Notes: generated by a model not told the origin, from the sequence alone. Shown: positions 52,164 to 64,000, numbered from the stretch's first letter. The stretch: DNA of 64,000 bases from MFD04580-c1 sp963702995 (GCA_963702995.1 OY969783.1:2294001-2358000); one strand, 5' to 3'. Translations and numbers: made by a program.

Positions 52164-54617
52164 ATGAAAAATCAATCTTCGATGGATGACGCGTTAAGCC
52201 CGGGGAAGAACTTCAGCACGTTGAGCGTCCGAGACCTGGTCGCGGCTCGCGATCATTATCACGTCCATCTCACCCACAAAGAGAACGTCGTCGCGACAGC
52301 GGTGGGCAAGTACCTCATCCGAAACACCGATCCGTGGCCGACCCGGCTCACGCCGGAACCTGCGAGCCACACGCAGGCCAAGAACGCCGCCCCAAAGCCG
52401 CCGCGGACGCTCTCCAACTCGGCCGTTCGCGACTACTCCTGGCCGTGCATCCTCGTCTTCGTCGATCAATGGGCGGCGCCTCACGACTTCGGCCCGGCCA
52501 GGGCCAGCTCGACCCGGAGAACTACATCCCGTCGGCCCTGTTCATGCCTGACGGCACGGTGGTGCCGGTCTGCGTCGTGCAGGCCGAGGAGGGCCAGAGC
52601 GATCCTGGGCCTGTCGGCAGGATCACGTTCCCCGAGACGGCGATCGGCGGCGGGTACCCGGTCCTGATCGATGTTCAGGGGCAGGAGCATGTCGCGTCGA
52701 TCGGCTGCCTCGTGACCGACGGCCACCTGGTCTACGCCATGACCAACCGCCACGTGGCTGGCGCCGCGGGTGAGAAGGTTTACACGATGCTCCGCGGCGA
52801 GAAGGTCGAGATCGGCGTCACCTCGCCGCTTCAGCTTCAGCGCAAGCCGTTTCAGGAGATCTACCCGGAATGGCCCGGCAAGGACGTGTTCGTTGACCTG
52901 GACGTCGGCCTGATCGAAGTGGCGGACAAGACGAAATGGACCGCCCAGGTCTACGGGATCGGCGCTGGGCAAGATGGCGGACCTCGGCACCGCCAACCTC
53001 TCGCTCCGCATGATCGGCTGCCCGGTGCGCGCCTTTGGATGCGCGTCCGGACCGATGGCCGGCGCGATCCATGCGCTGTTCTATCGATATAAATCGTTCG
53101 GCGGGTTCGAGTACGTCGCCGATTATCTCATCGGCCCGCGCCAAGCCGAGCCAGGCAACGACCCCGCCCCCGACGAAGCGCCCGCCGCCGCGAAGCGGCG
53201 ACACAGGCCGCCGGAGAAACAGGACGAAGGCCCGGTTTTCTCGACGCGCCCCGGCGATTCGGGGACGCTCTGGCTCCTTGAAACCGGCGACGGCCGCGGG
53301 AACATGCCGCTGGCCCTCCAATGGGGTGGCGACGTCTTCATCGGCGGTGATGGCACGTTCCGCCAACCTTATGCCCTGGCGACGAACATCAGCGGGATCT
53401 GCACGCAGCTCGGCGTGGACCTGGTGCGCGACTGGAACACCGGGGCGGCCGACTACTGGGGCGCCGTCGGCCACTACACCATTGCCGGCAAGGCGATCGA
53501 CCTGCTCGAGAACGGGGCGCTCCAGTCGTGGATGAGCCTGAACCGCGACCTGATCACCTTTCCCACGACCCGCGTCGTCGATAAGAACATGAAGGGGCTT
53601 TCCAACCAGTCCTTCGTCCCACTGGCGGATGTGCCGGACATGGTCTGGAAAGTCGGCCCCCACAAACGCGGCGGGATGAAGAGCCCCGAGCACCCGAACC
53701 ATTTCGCCGACATGGATCAGAAGCGCCCCGCCGACGGCAAGACACTGCTGGACCTGTGCGAGGAAGACCTCGACGCCAACGTCAGCGTGGCGGCCTGGCG
53801 TCAGTATTACGACGACGTGCGTGACGAAAGTCGCGGCCTCCTGCCGTTCCGGGCCTGGCAGATCTGGGATGAAATGGTTGACGCCGCGACGAAAAAGGAC
53901 ATCGATCGATTTGTCTGCGCCGCCGGGATCCTCGCCCACTACGTCGGCGACAGTTGTCAGCCGCTGCACATCTCCTATCGCTTCAATGGAGACCCCGATC
54001 GGTTGGTGCCCACCCCCGTGAAGGACCCAAACACAAAGGAGACGGTCGAGAAGCAGATGCCGATCGGCGGCGGCGTCCATCGCGCGTACGAAGATGGGAT
54101 GGTCAATTACAACATTGACAAGATCAACACGGGCCTGGCCACCGGGGCGGCCGCGGGCACAGACCTGCCGTCCATCGCAAGCGGGCACGACGCCGCCAAG
54201 GCGGTCGTCACCCTCATGCGGCGAACGTTCGACGCGATCAAACCTCTGGACATCGTGAACGCTTACATCCCGCTGAAGGCCCAAGGCTTGACGCCCAAGC
54301 TGACGGCCGCGGCGCTGTGGGGCAAGTTTGGCGACGCCACGATCGAGATCATGCGGGACGGGAGCCAATTCCTGGCCTTGATCTGGCAAACCGCCTGGGA
54401 CGCCGGGAACGGCGATCGGATCGGCCCGGCCCGCCAGCTCTCCCAGGACGACATGATCGCGCTCTACACCAACGAGAGCTTCCTCCCGTCGCACACGATC
54501 GACACCATAGGGCCCATCCTGGAGGGCGGCAGCGGCGAAGCGGCCGCCGCCCCTTCTCCCCGGCGCCCATCGCCCCGGCCACCGTCACGGCGGCCGCCTC
54601 GAAGGCCAGGGGCCTGA
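52164..54617 (+). CDS. Trypsin-like serine protease fused to a zinc-dependent S1/P1-type nuclease (or PLC) domain; two frameshifts
   Basis: About 815 residues in three frame segments that join near 52,490 and 52,970. N-terminus MKNQSSMDDALSPG, then LSVRDLVAARDHYHVHL: no signal peptide. Protease triad: His in YAMTNRHVAG (base 52,751), Asp in DVFVDLDVGLIEV (~52,900), Ser in TRPGDSGTLWLLE (53,253-53,264). After QWGGDVF the nuclease-like part shows EHPNHFADMD (53,700-53,717), GILAHYVGDSCQPLH (53,937-53,969) and GGGVHRAYEDGM (~54,070-54,105), the spaced His/Asp ligands of the three-zinc S1/P1 nuclease and phospholipase C superfamily. Both domains are usually exported; here the protein looks cytoplasmic. 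Substrate and trigger unknown. The C-terminal Pro/Arg tail may be out of frame. Confidence 0.75.
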
Positions 54618-54661
54618 GGCGCCGCCGCACCGATCCCGTCAGCTATCGCGTAAACTTAGCG

Positions 54662-55553
54662 CCGATGATGCCACCCCAGCCCCCCGCGCCGTCGGACGAG
54701 CCATTCAGCTACAGCCTCAATACCAGCACCATCAGCGGCGCAAAAGCTGCCGCTGCCGAAGGTGCTGGATGTGGCGGCACGGGCGGGCTTTGCCGGGGTC
54801 GAGCCGTGGATTGAGGAAATTGAGGCCTCCGTGGCCGCGGGCGTCTCCCTTGCGGACCTGCGCCGCCAGGCGGGCGACCTGGGGTTGAGCATTGTCGGGG
54901 CGGTCGGCTTCGCCCGGTGGATCGTTTCCGATCCCCGGGAGCGCGAGGCGGGGTTGGAGCATTTGAAGCGCGACATGGAGCTTGTCGCCGGCATCGGCGG
55001 GGCGCATATCGCCTGCCCGCCGATCGGCGCCCATGAGCCGGGCAGCCCCCGCCCCACGATCGATGAAATCGCCGCCCGATACGTCGCCATTCTGGAGCTC
55101 GGCCGCCAGACCGGCGTCACGCCGATCATGGAGCTGTGGGGATTCAGCCAGACGCTCGGGCGCCTGAGCGAGCTGCTGGCCGTCGCCGCCGAAGCCGGTC
55201 AGCCCGACACCTGCCTCCTGCTCGACAGCTACCACCTGTACAAGGGCGGCTCCGGCTTCGGTGGCCTCCCATTGCTCAACGGCGCGGCGCTGCCGGTGTT
55301 CCACATCAACGACTACCCGGCCGACCCGCCGCGGGAGAAAATCGACGATTCGCACCGCGTCTACCCCGGCGACGGCGTCGCGCCGCTCGGCGCGCTTTTT
55401 CGGACGCTCCAGGCGATCGGCTTCGGCGGCTACCTGTCGGTGGAGCTGTTCAACCCCGGCTACTGGCGGCTGCCTCCGGAGACGGTCGCCGGGGAAGCGA
55501 TCGAAAAGACCCGCCGCGCCGTCCGCGACGCATTCGCGACAACGCGGACGTGA
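54662..55553 (+). CDS. Sugar-phosphate isomerase/epimerase-family TIM barrel, one frameshift
   Basis: ATG 54,662: MMPPQPPAPSDEPFSYSLNT then STISG; a shift at ~54,740 (GCGCAAAAGC) continues KLPLPKVLDVAARAGFAGVE, the first strand and helix of the AP-endonuclease-2/xylose-isomerase-like barrel. Metal-ligand candidates: Glu in IMELWGFSQ, Asp-His in LLLDSYHLYKG, His in VFHINDYP, and Glu in GYLSVELFNPGYW. Relatives are IolE/hydroxypyruvate-isomerase-like enzymes. Substrate not assignable. Confidence 0.78.
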
Positions 55554-55809
55554 CAACGAATCTCTCGCTATATACAAACACTACAGCGCCGATCCGGCGA
55601 TAGCCTCAAAGGACGTTCAAGAAGGCCAAAGCGGGCATCGAACAAATTCGAGTTCGTCGTCACCCAGCCAACGGCCGATGACGCGCTGCGGAAGCTCCGC
55701 GAGGCGTCAACGATCTGCGACGTGGCGAGCGGGCGGTAGCCGCCAGGGTTCCGAAACGCCCGCCAGGCGGTCAGGCGTGGCGTCACATCCCTGGAGGCCG
55801 CGGCCGTGC

Positions 55810-57638
55810 CTATCGCTCATACCGGAGCGGGATCTGCACAAACCGATTCGGGTCGTTCGTCAGCGCGTTCAGCGCCGCGGTGATCGCGTCCGAATGGAAC
55901 AGGTCAACGCTGGTCATTTCACCCGTGCGCGTGTCGTAGACGTCGCGCACGCCGCGGATGTACTCGATGAAATCGGAGGACGAGTCGTGCATCGCCTGCC
56001 GCTGGGCGGCGATCTGCGCTTCGAATCGATTGAAATGCTCGTCCTGCTGCCGTTGAAACTCGCGGCCGCGTTTGAGCAGCGCCGCCTGGTTGTCGGCGCC
56101 GACCTTGCGAACCGCGGCACCCGAGTCGGCAATCTGTTTGTTCACCACGTCCATGTTCAGCTTGATGCTGTTCAGGATCGCGTCCATGAGCGGCAGATCG
56201 CGGTCGAATATCGCATCGGGCGCGCGCATGTTCGTGAAGCTCAATTGCCAGGAATCACCTGGGACGACCGGCGCGGTCGAGATGCGGTTGAGCGTGCGAA
56301 CGTGCGTAACCTTTTCCCCGTCGTGGTCGGTGACGGAGAGGTAGGCTAAGCCCGCCTTTGACCCGGCGATGAGCGGGTTCGGGTCGGCGGGGGCGACCTC
56401 GATCACTTTTTCCAGGGTGGTGTAGGGGCCGCCGCGCCGCCGCGCTTTCGCCTCGCCGATCGGGTACCACTTTTTCAACACCTCTTCCGCGCCCGAGCAA
56501 TCCTCGCAGAAATTGAGGGTCGGCCATTGCTCGTTCGGGTCGGCGGCCGGGGCGGCGGGCTTTTGCGGCCCACGCGAGGCGGGGAGGTTCGGGTTCTGAC
56601 GGCGCATCCGCTCCATCTGCTCGTACGAACGAAGGGCGTTCTGATAGTTGTTGAGTTGCATCTGATACGCCTGCCGCGCTGTGCGGACGAGCCGGCAGTC
56701 CGGCGTGTACATCACCTGCGTGCTGGCGAACACCACCGCCTGCCCGGCCGGCCCCTTGGCGACGATCCCGAAACTGGCGCTGGTGCCCGGCGTGGACCAC
56801 CCCTCGGGCAGATCGATGCTGCCGCTGCCGTCAGGGAACTTGTGCGTCTGGAGATGAATCGGCACCGGCATGTAGCCAAACAGGGTGGCCATCGCCGCCT
56901 TCGACACATCGGGCGGCGCGATGATCACCGTCGCCGACCCGCCGCCCGGCCCGGCCTGGCAGAAGATCAGCCCGCGAACGTCCCGCCCCTTCAGCTTGCC
57001 GGAGACGCTCGCGCCGCCGTCGCCCTTGGCTTGGGCTCCGGCGAACGCCTGGATCAGCGTTGGCTTGTCATCGAAGACCTTCCCCAGCGCGTCGGCCGCC
57101 TGCGTGATCGCCGACTCCAGCGTGTGGGCGGCCGCCAGCTTGATAAAGAGCGTTTCGCCGTCCGGCGTTGAGCCCAAAATGGTAAACTCGCAGACCGATT
57201 GAAGCGTCGCCGAGTCGGCGGCCGCCGCTTTGTGCGGCTGCGTATTGGCGCCAGGCGGATCGGCGGCCGCCGCCGGCGAGCCCACCGCGCGCGTCAGCCG
57301 GTACGTTCTGTTGCCCGAAACGAGCACAAGACGTTCGGCCTCCATCGTCGCGGTAAAATCAAAGCCCGCTCCGGAAGCGGTGAACGTCCCCGACAATCGA
57401 TCGCCCTGCGCCGTGCGCGCGCGGGGAACTGTTTCCCGCCGAGTGTGATCGTGCCGACATACCCGCCACCCGAGCTGGAGAACTCCGCGGTCAGCGCCCC
57501 GTCGGAGAACGACCCCGCAAACGGTGCCGTCCCCAGCGGGTTGTCAACGCTGGCGGTGATCGCGGCAACTTGGAGCAGCATCGCCACGAAGCCGGCGGCA
57601 AGGGGAATGAAACGGCCGGAGGATTGAGTCGGCGTCAC
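55810..57638 (-). CDS. Exported planctomycete protein of unknown function, one frameshift
   Basis: ATG 57,638: MTPTQSSGRFIPLAAGFVAM plus a hydrophobic run, a signal peptide ending near AITAS. A small beta domain (GGYVGTITLGGKQFPARAR) breaks in the CGCGCG run at ~57,415 and continues TAQGDRLSGTFTASGAGFDF. About 500 residues follow: GSIDLPEGWSTPGTSASFGI, a coiled segment QAYQMQLNNYQNALRSYEQM, a CEDCSGAEEVLKKW motif, and a C-terminal helical part SIKLNMDVVNKQIADSGAAV with FQRQQDEHFNRFEAQIAAQR and DIRGV/YDTRTGE-type ending. I recognise no family; probably a periplasmic or surface protein. Confidence 0.6.
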
Positions 57639-57921
57639 AAAAACTCCTTCACATCGCGGCGCATGACAAGAACAGCCCCTTCGTTGTCACGCCGAAATAG
57701 CAGATTCTTGGATCACGGCGGGGGAGTCAATCAAAAACGGACCGGCTTCGTTGTTCGGCCCACTCACTCGCCGACGACGTTTCGGCGCCACGGACCAGGC
57801 AATGTACGAGGCGCTTCCCGATGTTTGCGTCCGCTTTCTTCTCTTTCCCTTGATCTGATTCCTTCCGATTTCGTGTTTTGGATTAAGTCCGTGTTGTGAC
57901 GCCGACGCTGACGTTGCAACC

Positions 57922-59447
57922 TTACTTCTCGTACGCGTCCCCGCGGGTATCTGAAAAGTCCTTTGGCGTTTCGATCGTCGGGAACGGCCCGTCGTGAAGC
58001 ACGTACCCTTCCCACCGTTGCTCGATCTGGAGCCACTGCTCCAGTGATCGCGTCGGGTAGAGCGGCGACCAGCCGGTCTGGCGGAAGGTTTCGGTGATGC
58101 CCTCATCGCCGACCGACGTTCGCCATTGCAGCAGGTCGGCCTGCATCTGCCGCAGGGTGGCCGCGTAGGCCGGGTCGGCCGCCAGGTTGTGAACCTCGTC
58201 CGGGTCTTTCCGCACGTCGTATAGCTCATCCGCCGGCTTGGTCGGCTGCATGAAGGCGTCCTGCGCGGGGGGCAGCTTCCCTTGAAGGTGCAGCACGTTC
58301 ATGACCGCCAGCCCCGGGTAGGAGCTTTCCTTGTACTGGTTGAACTGGGCGTACGGCCGCTCGGGCATCAGGTTGTTGATGTACTCGAAGTCCGCCGACC
58401 GGATGGCCCGGATGGCATCGTGGGTCGCGTCCATCTTGTCGCGGCCGGCGAAGATGTGGCGGCGGGGGGCGACGGCCAGGCTGAGGACGTCCTGCCCCTG
58501 GACCGTCGGCGGGATCGGCAGGCCCGCCATCGCGAGGATCGTCGGTTCGATGTCGATGTTGGAAACGAGACGGTCCTCGACCGTCCCGGGCTTGGCGGCC
58601 GCCGGCCAGCGGATGATCAGCGGGATGTGCAACCCCTCGTTGTAGAGGAACTGCTTGGCCCGCGGCAGGGCGATCCCGTGGTCGGCGGTGACGACAATGA
58701 TCGTGTTGTCGTACAGTCCCTCGCGCTTCAACCGGGCGACGACCTCGCCGAAGTGTTGATCGTCAATCTGCGCGCTTTCAAGCCCCATCGCCCAGTCGGC
58801 GCGGGTCAGCGGCGTGTCCGGGTACCAGGCGGGCAGCGTCACCTTCGCCGGGTCGATAAGGTGGCTCGGGTCATGCTTCCACTTGCGATGCGTGTCGAGA
58901 AAGGTCGTATGGGCGAAGAACGGCTGGCCGAGCTTGCGCTGCTTCCAGTCGGTCCCCAGGTACACCTCTTTCGTCGGGAAGACGAAGTTGAGGTCGATCT
59001 TGTTGGAGTACCCGCACCCCAGCGCCGTGAAGTACCCGGCATCGCGAAAGATCTGCGGCAGTGACTTCACCCCCGGCGGCAGCTCCCGCTTGGCGGCCGC
59101 CGCGGTGCGGTGCTGCTCCGAGTGGGTCGTGTACTGGCTCATCCCCGTCATGAGCGTCGATCGCCCCACGGAGCAAACCGGCCCCATCGAAAAGCAATTC
59201 CGGTAGACCGCCCCCTCGGCCGCCAGCGCGTCCAGGTTCGGCGTGTACATCTCTTTCTGGCCGTAGCACCCCAGGTAGGGGCCCAATCCTCCAGAATAAT
59301 GAGCAGTACGTTCGGCCGACTCGCCGGAGCGCCGCCCGTCGCCGGGGCGGCCGCGACCGACTTCATGCCGAGCGATATCGCGATCGTCAAGACCACGAGC
59401 CGACATGCGGCGCTATCACGTGCGCTGAGGACCTTGCAGATGTTCAT
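57922..59447 (-). CDS. Exported sulfatase, one frameshift, atypical active-site motif
   Basis: ATG 59,447: MNICKVLSARDSAACRLVVL, signal peptide ending KSVAAAP, then RPNVLLIILED. A missing base at ~59,281 separates this from LGPYLGCYGQKEMYTPNLDA. Sulfatase core: FSMGPVCSVGRSTLMTGMSQ carries the Cys to be turned into formylglycine; other ligands are in FLDTHRKW, VVTADHGIALPRAKQFLYNE and FAGRDKMD. The motif is C-S-V-G-R-S where C-x-P/A-S/x-R is usual: Pro and Ser are replaced. Hydr­olyses sulfate esters, probably on algal or host polysaccharides, consistent with the neighbouring fucosidase. Confidence 0.82.
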
Positions 59448-59706
59448 CCTGCGCCTCCGGGTTTGTTCGCGGCTAGAGCAGTGATTCCGACACCGGGGCC
59501 CAAAGATCGCCGTTGGCCTCGAAACGCCGCCCGCCAACCTATTTTGATCGACGGCCCCTGTCCACTCCCGACTATGGGGCTGCCACGCGACAGTTGCTGA
59601 GTTCGACGGCAGACCTGGCATATTTTTTCAGCGTCACTGGCCTTGCGTGGTAAGCTTCCCGCGCACCGACAACACTCCATGCCCCGCGGGACGGAACGGG
59701 AGACCC

Positions 59707-61096
59707 ATGTGCGTCGTTCGATACCCCACACGCCGGTTGCGTTGGCGCCGGCTCGCCGCGTTATGCGGATTGGCGATCGTCGGCGTGGCGCGGGCCGACG
59801 ATGCGGGACCACCGCCCGCGGCCGTTAACGACGCCTTGCAGCGGACGGTGGCGGCGCAGCGATCGGGGGACTTGAAGCAATATGCGGACACGCTCGCGTC
59901 GCCCGTGGCGGAAGTATTCCGGCTGCATGCGGATTCGGCGGTGAAAGTCGGCGAAGCAAAACAACGCCTCCGCCAGGTGCTCGCTGACGCCTTCGGCCCG
60001 CAGGCCGGCGCCGACCCATTTTCGTACGCGTTCGACGATGAGCAGCTTAAAAGCGCATTCCAGCGGCTCGTCTCTATACAAATCGAAAACGCCGGCCCCA
60101 GCGGCAACAATTGGAAGCTGCAGGTCACGACGACCGTGAGGATGCCCGACGGCGGCGTCAAGCAGATCCCCCAAGGCTTTATCGCGATCCAGTACGGGGC
60201 GACCTGGAAGGTCCAGGACCTGGCGGCGGCCGCCCAGCTCGCCTCCAAGCGGAAAGGCGCTGAAACGAACTGGGCGATCTACCGGATGTTCAACACCATC
60301 GCCGACGGCGTGCACGCCGGGAAGTACAAGTCACGAGCCCAGGTCGTAGCGGCGGCCAAAGACGCCTACGACCAGATCACCGACGCCAACGCGCCGCCGC
60401 CCCAGGGGCATGACGAGTACGTCGCGGCGGCCAAGGCATTCGAGGCTGGCGATTTTGCGCGGTCATTGGCGCTGTTCAAGCAGGCGGCCGCCAAAGGCTA
60501 CCCCCACGCGGCTTGCATGGTCGCGATCCAATACTCCCGCGGCGAAGGCACCAAAGAAGACGACGCGGCCGCCGCCGATTGGTTTCGCAAGGACATCGCC
60601 CGCCACGACGCGACGGCCGAGAACATGCTCGGGTCGATGATGCTCGAGGGGGACCACGCGCCCAAAGACCCTGCCGAGGGAATGCGACTACTCCAACTGG
60701 CGGCCGAGCAGGACAACTCCGCGGCGCTGCTCAATATCGGTCGCGCTTACCTGTTCGGCTTCGGCGTGCCGAAGGACCCGAACCTCGGCCTGCAGGTACT
60801 ACAATCGAGCCGCCGAGCTCGGTAACGAACAGGCCGCCTACTTCGTCAAGTGGCTCGGCCAATCCCCCGGCAATCGATCGTTCAAAGACCAGAACCAGGC
60901 GACCGCGTATCAGCAGATTCAACTGCTCCGCGCCAACGCGCTGATCGCCGAACAGAACGGGTTCCGCCCCGACGGCAGTTTCCGTCCCGGTGACGCGCGC
61001 TGCGCCGCCGACCTTCGCGCGCAGGCCGACCAGTTGCGCGCGAGAACGGGCTGGAATAGCCCAAGCCGGCAAGACGGCCGAGCGGCCGGCCTTTGA
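59707..61096 (+). CDS. Exported Sel1-repeat protein, one frameshift
   Basis: ATG 59,707: MCVVRYPTRRLRWRRLAALC, a basic then hydrophobic signal peptide ending GVARAD. An NTF2-like or DUF4440-type N-terminal domain (QRTVAAQRSGDLKQYADTLA) follows, then Sel1 repeats: AKAFEAGDFARSLALFKQAA, AKGYPHAACMVAIQYSRGEG, DPAEGMRLLQLAAEQDNSAA, LLNIGRAYLFGFGVPKD. A shift at ~60,797 continues YYNRAAELGNEQAAYFVKWL and a C-terminal helix to a stop at 61,096. Scaffold-type protein; partner unknown. Confidence 0.72.
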
Positions 61097-61211
61097 CCGA
61101 AAGGACGGCGGGGCGCCTGCGAGCCGCGACCGTGCTTCAGACACGCTCTCACGCGAGGCTTGTAAAAAACTGGCATCGCGCCGCTGTCGCGAGTGTCGCG
61201 ACAACGCCGTT

Positions 61212-62753
61212 ATGGAATCCACCACTCTGATTGTCCCTATGCGAAAGCTGAATTTACCCCTCTGTCTGGCACTCGCCGCGGCTCTGATGGCGGGTCGATC
61301 GGCCGCCCCACAAGCGGCTCCATCAGTTACATCAGTTGCCTCGACAAGGCCCGCCGAGCCGTTCGCTCCGACGACGCAGTCGCTCAGTGCCTACACCTGC
61401 CCCGAGTGGTTCAACCGCGCGAAGTTCGGGATCTGGTCGCACTGGGGCCCCGACTCGGTGCCGGGGATCAGCAATAACTACGCCCACGACATGTATAAGC
61501 AGGGGGGATCAGACTACAAATGGCATCTGGAGCACTTCGGCCATCCGTCGAAGCTGGGCTACAAGGACGTGATCGAGTCCTGGAAGGCGGAGAAGTTCGA
61601 CCCCGACGCCCTCGTCGCCCGCTATAAGGCGGCCGGGGCGAAGTACGTGGTCGCCCTCGCCACCCATCACGACAATGTCGATTGCTTCGACTCCACCTAC
61701 CACGAGTGGAACTCCGTCAAGCACGGGCCGCATAAGGACATCGTGGGGCTATGGCGCGAAGCGACGCTCAAGGCCGGCCTACGCTTCGGCGTCTCGTCCC
61801 ATGCCGACGAACGCGGCTGGAACTACATGTACGCCGCCCGCCTCTCGGATGCCACCGGGCCGCTGGCCGGTGTCCCGTACGACGGCGCCGACCCGGCGTG
61901 GGAGAGCCTCTACAACCATCCGGCGGCCGCCAATGACAAGCCGCCGGAGGAGTGGAAACAATTGTGGCTGAAGCGCCACATCGAGCTCGTTGACAAATAT
62001 CAGCCCGACCTTCTTTATTTCGACGGCGGCATCCCCCATGGTCAATATGGCATGAGCTTGATCGCCCACTACCTCAACGCCAGCACTGAAGGCCATTCCG
62101 GAAAGCTGGAAGCTGTCGTGAACGTGAAGGCCGGGGCGTTTGTTCGGGACTATGAGCGGGGCGTCTCCGCGAAGATCGAGCCAAAGCCGTGGCAGGATGA
62201 CACATCCCTTTCCGGCTGGTTCTATATGAACCATAACCCGCACAATGACGCGCACTCGGACATCAAAGACGCCGGCACGGTCATCGGCACGCTGGCCGAC
62301 GTGGTGAGCAAGAACGGCAACCTGCTCATGAACTTCCCGCAGCGCGGCGACGGCACGCTCTACCCCGAATGTGAGCAAGTCCTGGACGAACTGGCCAGGT
62401 GGATGCCGATCAACGGCGAGGCGATCTTCGATACGCACCCGTGGACGAGCTTCGGTGAAGGCCCGACCGTCATCCCACCCAAGGGCATGAACGAACCGAT
62501 GACGCCGCTCACCTGGCGTGACATCCGCTTCACGACCCGCGGCAACATTCTCTATGCGATCTGCCTCGGCGTGCCTCAAGGGAAGGTTGTCGTCACGTCC
62601 CTGGCATCGCGGGCGGACGGGGTCAAGACCGTTGAGCTTCTCGGCAGCGGCGACAAGGTCCAGTGGAAGGCCACCCCCCAAGGCCTCGAAATTGAGCCCA
62701 GCGCCAAATGGCCTTGCGACCACGCCGTGACGTACAAGCTGACGTTGAACTGA
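61212..62753 (+). CDS. GH29 alpha-L-fucosidase, exported
   Basis: ATG 61,212 (MESTTLIVPMRKLNLPLCLA) or 61,239; signal peptide to about AAPQAAPS. GH29 barrel: FNRAKFGIWSHWGPDSVPG, YVVALATHHDNVDCFDS, GLRFGVSSHADERGWNYMY, and the nucleophile Asp in PDLLYFDGGIPHGQYG. A C-terminal beta domain follows TTRGNILYAICLGVP. Removes terminal L-fucose from sulfated or branched glycans; with the adjacent sulfatase and the Sel1 protein it suggests a fucoidan-type degradation locus. No frameshift. Confidence 0.9.
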   Translation: MESTTLIVPMRKLNLPLCLALAAALMAGRSAAPQAAPSVTSVASTRPAEPFAPTTQSLSAYTCPEWFNRAKFGIWSHWGPDSVPGISNNYAHDMYKQGGSDYKWHLEHFGHPSKLGYKDVIESWKAEKFDPDALVARYKAAGAKYVVALATHHDNVDCFDSTYHEWNSVKHGPHKDIVGLWREATLKAGLRFGVSSHADERGWNYMYAARLSDATGPLAGVPYDGADPAWESLYNHPAAANDKPPEEWKQLWLKRHIELVDKYQPDLLYFDGGIPHGQYGMSLIAHYLNASTEGHSGKLEAVVNVKAGAFVRDYERGVSAKIEPKPWQDDTSLSGWFYMNHNPHNDAHSDIKDAGTVIGTLADVVSKNGNLLMNFPQRGDGTLYPECEQVLDELARWMPINGEAIFDTHPWTSFGEGPTVIPPKGMNEPMTPLTWRDIRFTTRGNILYAICLGVPQGKVVVTSLASRADGVKTVELLGSGDKVQWKATPQGLEIEPSAKWPCDHAVTYKLTLN

Positions 62754-63078
62754 CGGTGCGTCGTGGCGGCGGCCGCGACGTTCGCGCCTTCGGCCGGGCG
62801 CCCCGCCTTTCAGAATCCTCGCGCGGCGCGGGGCGGGGCTTGAACGGCCGAGCCTTTGGCCGTACGAATGACCATAGGTCGGGGCTACTCTGTTGCCCCG
62901 ACACCGGCGGCTGCGCCACAATCAGGCCTGACACCGACCCGTACGCCGCAATCTCAAGACGATGCCGCGCCCCGGCGCCGATGGCCCCTCGGCGGATGAT
63001 GCTTCCCCGCGCCCGGGCGCGGCGATCACCGCCGACCCTGGCCCGCGCTCGTTACCGTTGATCAAAGGAGTTCCGCTC
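62754..63078. other. Intergenic, 325 bp, before katG
   Basis: No gene or strong hairpin recognised apart from GCGCGGCGCGG-type GC runs; should hold the katG promoter. Confidence 0.4.

Positions 63079-64000
<922 letters not shown>

Noticed and set aside
55568..55740. Short peptide frame KFEFVVTQPTADDALRKLRE in the gap after the epimerase
   Set aside because: No start codon or RBS; about 30 codons, too little to call a gene or remnant.

Overview
The window is GC-rich bacterial chromosome, most likely from a planctomycete of the Phycisphaerae type. The signs are: secreted proteins starting with an ESLEPRRLLSG-type LEPR export motif (46,009; broken at 47,678), a membrane protein with the CRKCGYDLRATPERCPECG zinc ribbon (3,429-3,999), a sulfatase and an alpha-L-fucosidase, a sorbosone-dehydrogenase-like propeller protein, and many different insertion sequences. 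No rRNA is present; one tRNA (Pro-UGG) is.

Layout. 0-4 kb: end of a GH18 glycosidase, a frameshifted propeller dehydrogenase, an orphan livF and a zinc-ribbon membrane protein. 4-10.8 kb: a mobile-DNA graveyard with a truncated AlbA_2 protein, a methyltransferase-endonuclease fusion gene cut in two by IS3 and IS701-like remnants, a coiled-coil membrane protein, phage-like genes, tRNA-Pro with the tail of a large serine recombinase running into it, and a complete IS3-family element. 10.8-33.2 kb: an energy and carbohydrate island with a 5'-truncated class I aldolase, phosphoketolase, a complete N-type (predicted Na+-translocating) F-ATPase operon (atpD-C-Q-R-B-E-F-A-G, interrupted by an IS5 element), a sugar porter, RpiB, a Na+/Ca2+ exchanger and a GH15 glucoamylase (each split by an identical 155-bp repeat), an IS1380 element, DUF2127, slipin and histidine-phosphatase genes. 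33.2-37.9 kb: an IS66 element with intact 8-bp target duplication, carrying an ISKra4 element that itself appears to carry an IS110-type element. 38-43.3 kb: a Crp/Fnr regulator, a YflT-like stress protein, a two-spacer type I-E CRISPR mini-array without cas genes, and a broken large serine recombinase. 43.5-64 kb: DinB, RtcB and RbfA-like genes, a RAYT transposase fused to a TPR fragment, a beta-helix protein, a GT39-like membrane protein, a scrambled IS66 remnant, a trypsin-like protease/zinc nuclease fusion, a sugar epimerase, secreted proteins, a sulfatase, a Sel1 protein, a fucosidase and the start of katG.

How it fits together. The 10.8-39.6 kb genes look like one fermentative/low-energy module: aldolase and phosphoketolase for substrate-level ATP, an N-ATPase for Na+ pumping, a porter, RpiB and a glucoamylase for sugar supply, and stress-type membrane proteins. 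Four copies of a palindrome GTCCG-N4-CGGAC lie upstream of phosphoketolase, the glucoamylase, the DUF2127/slipin pair and the Crp/Fnr gene itself. The half-site spacing is that of FNR-type operators, so I infer an undescribed Crp/Fnr regulon. The other candidate for something new is the protease-nuclease fusion at 52.2-54.6 kb.

Caveat. About fifteen host genes carry single-base frameshifts and two carry in-frame TAG codons, while the N-ATPase/phosphoketolase block is clean. I cannot tell assembly indels from real decay by reading the sequence alone.
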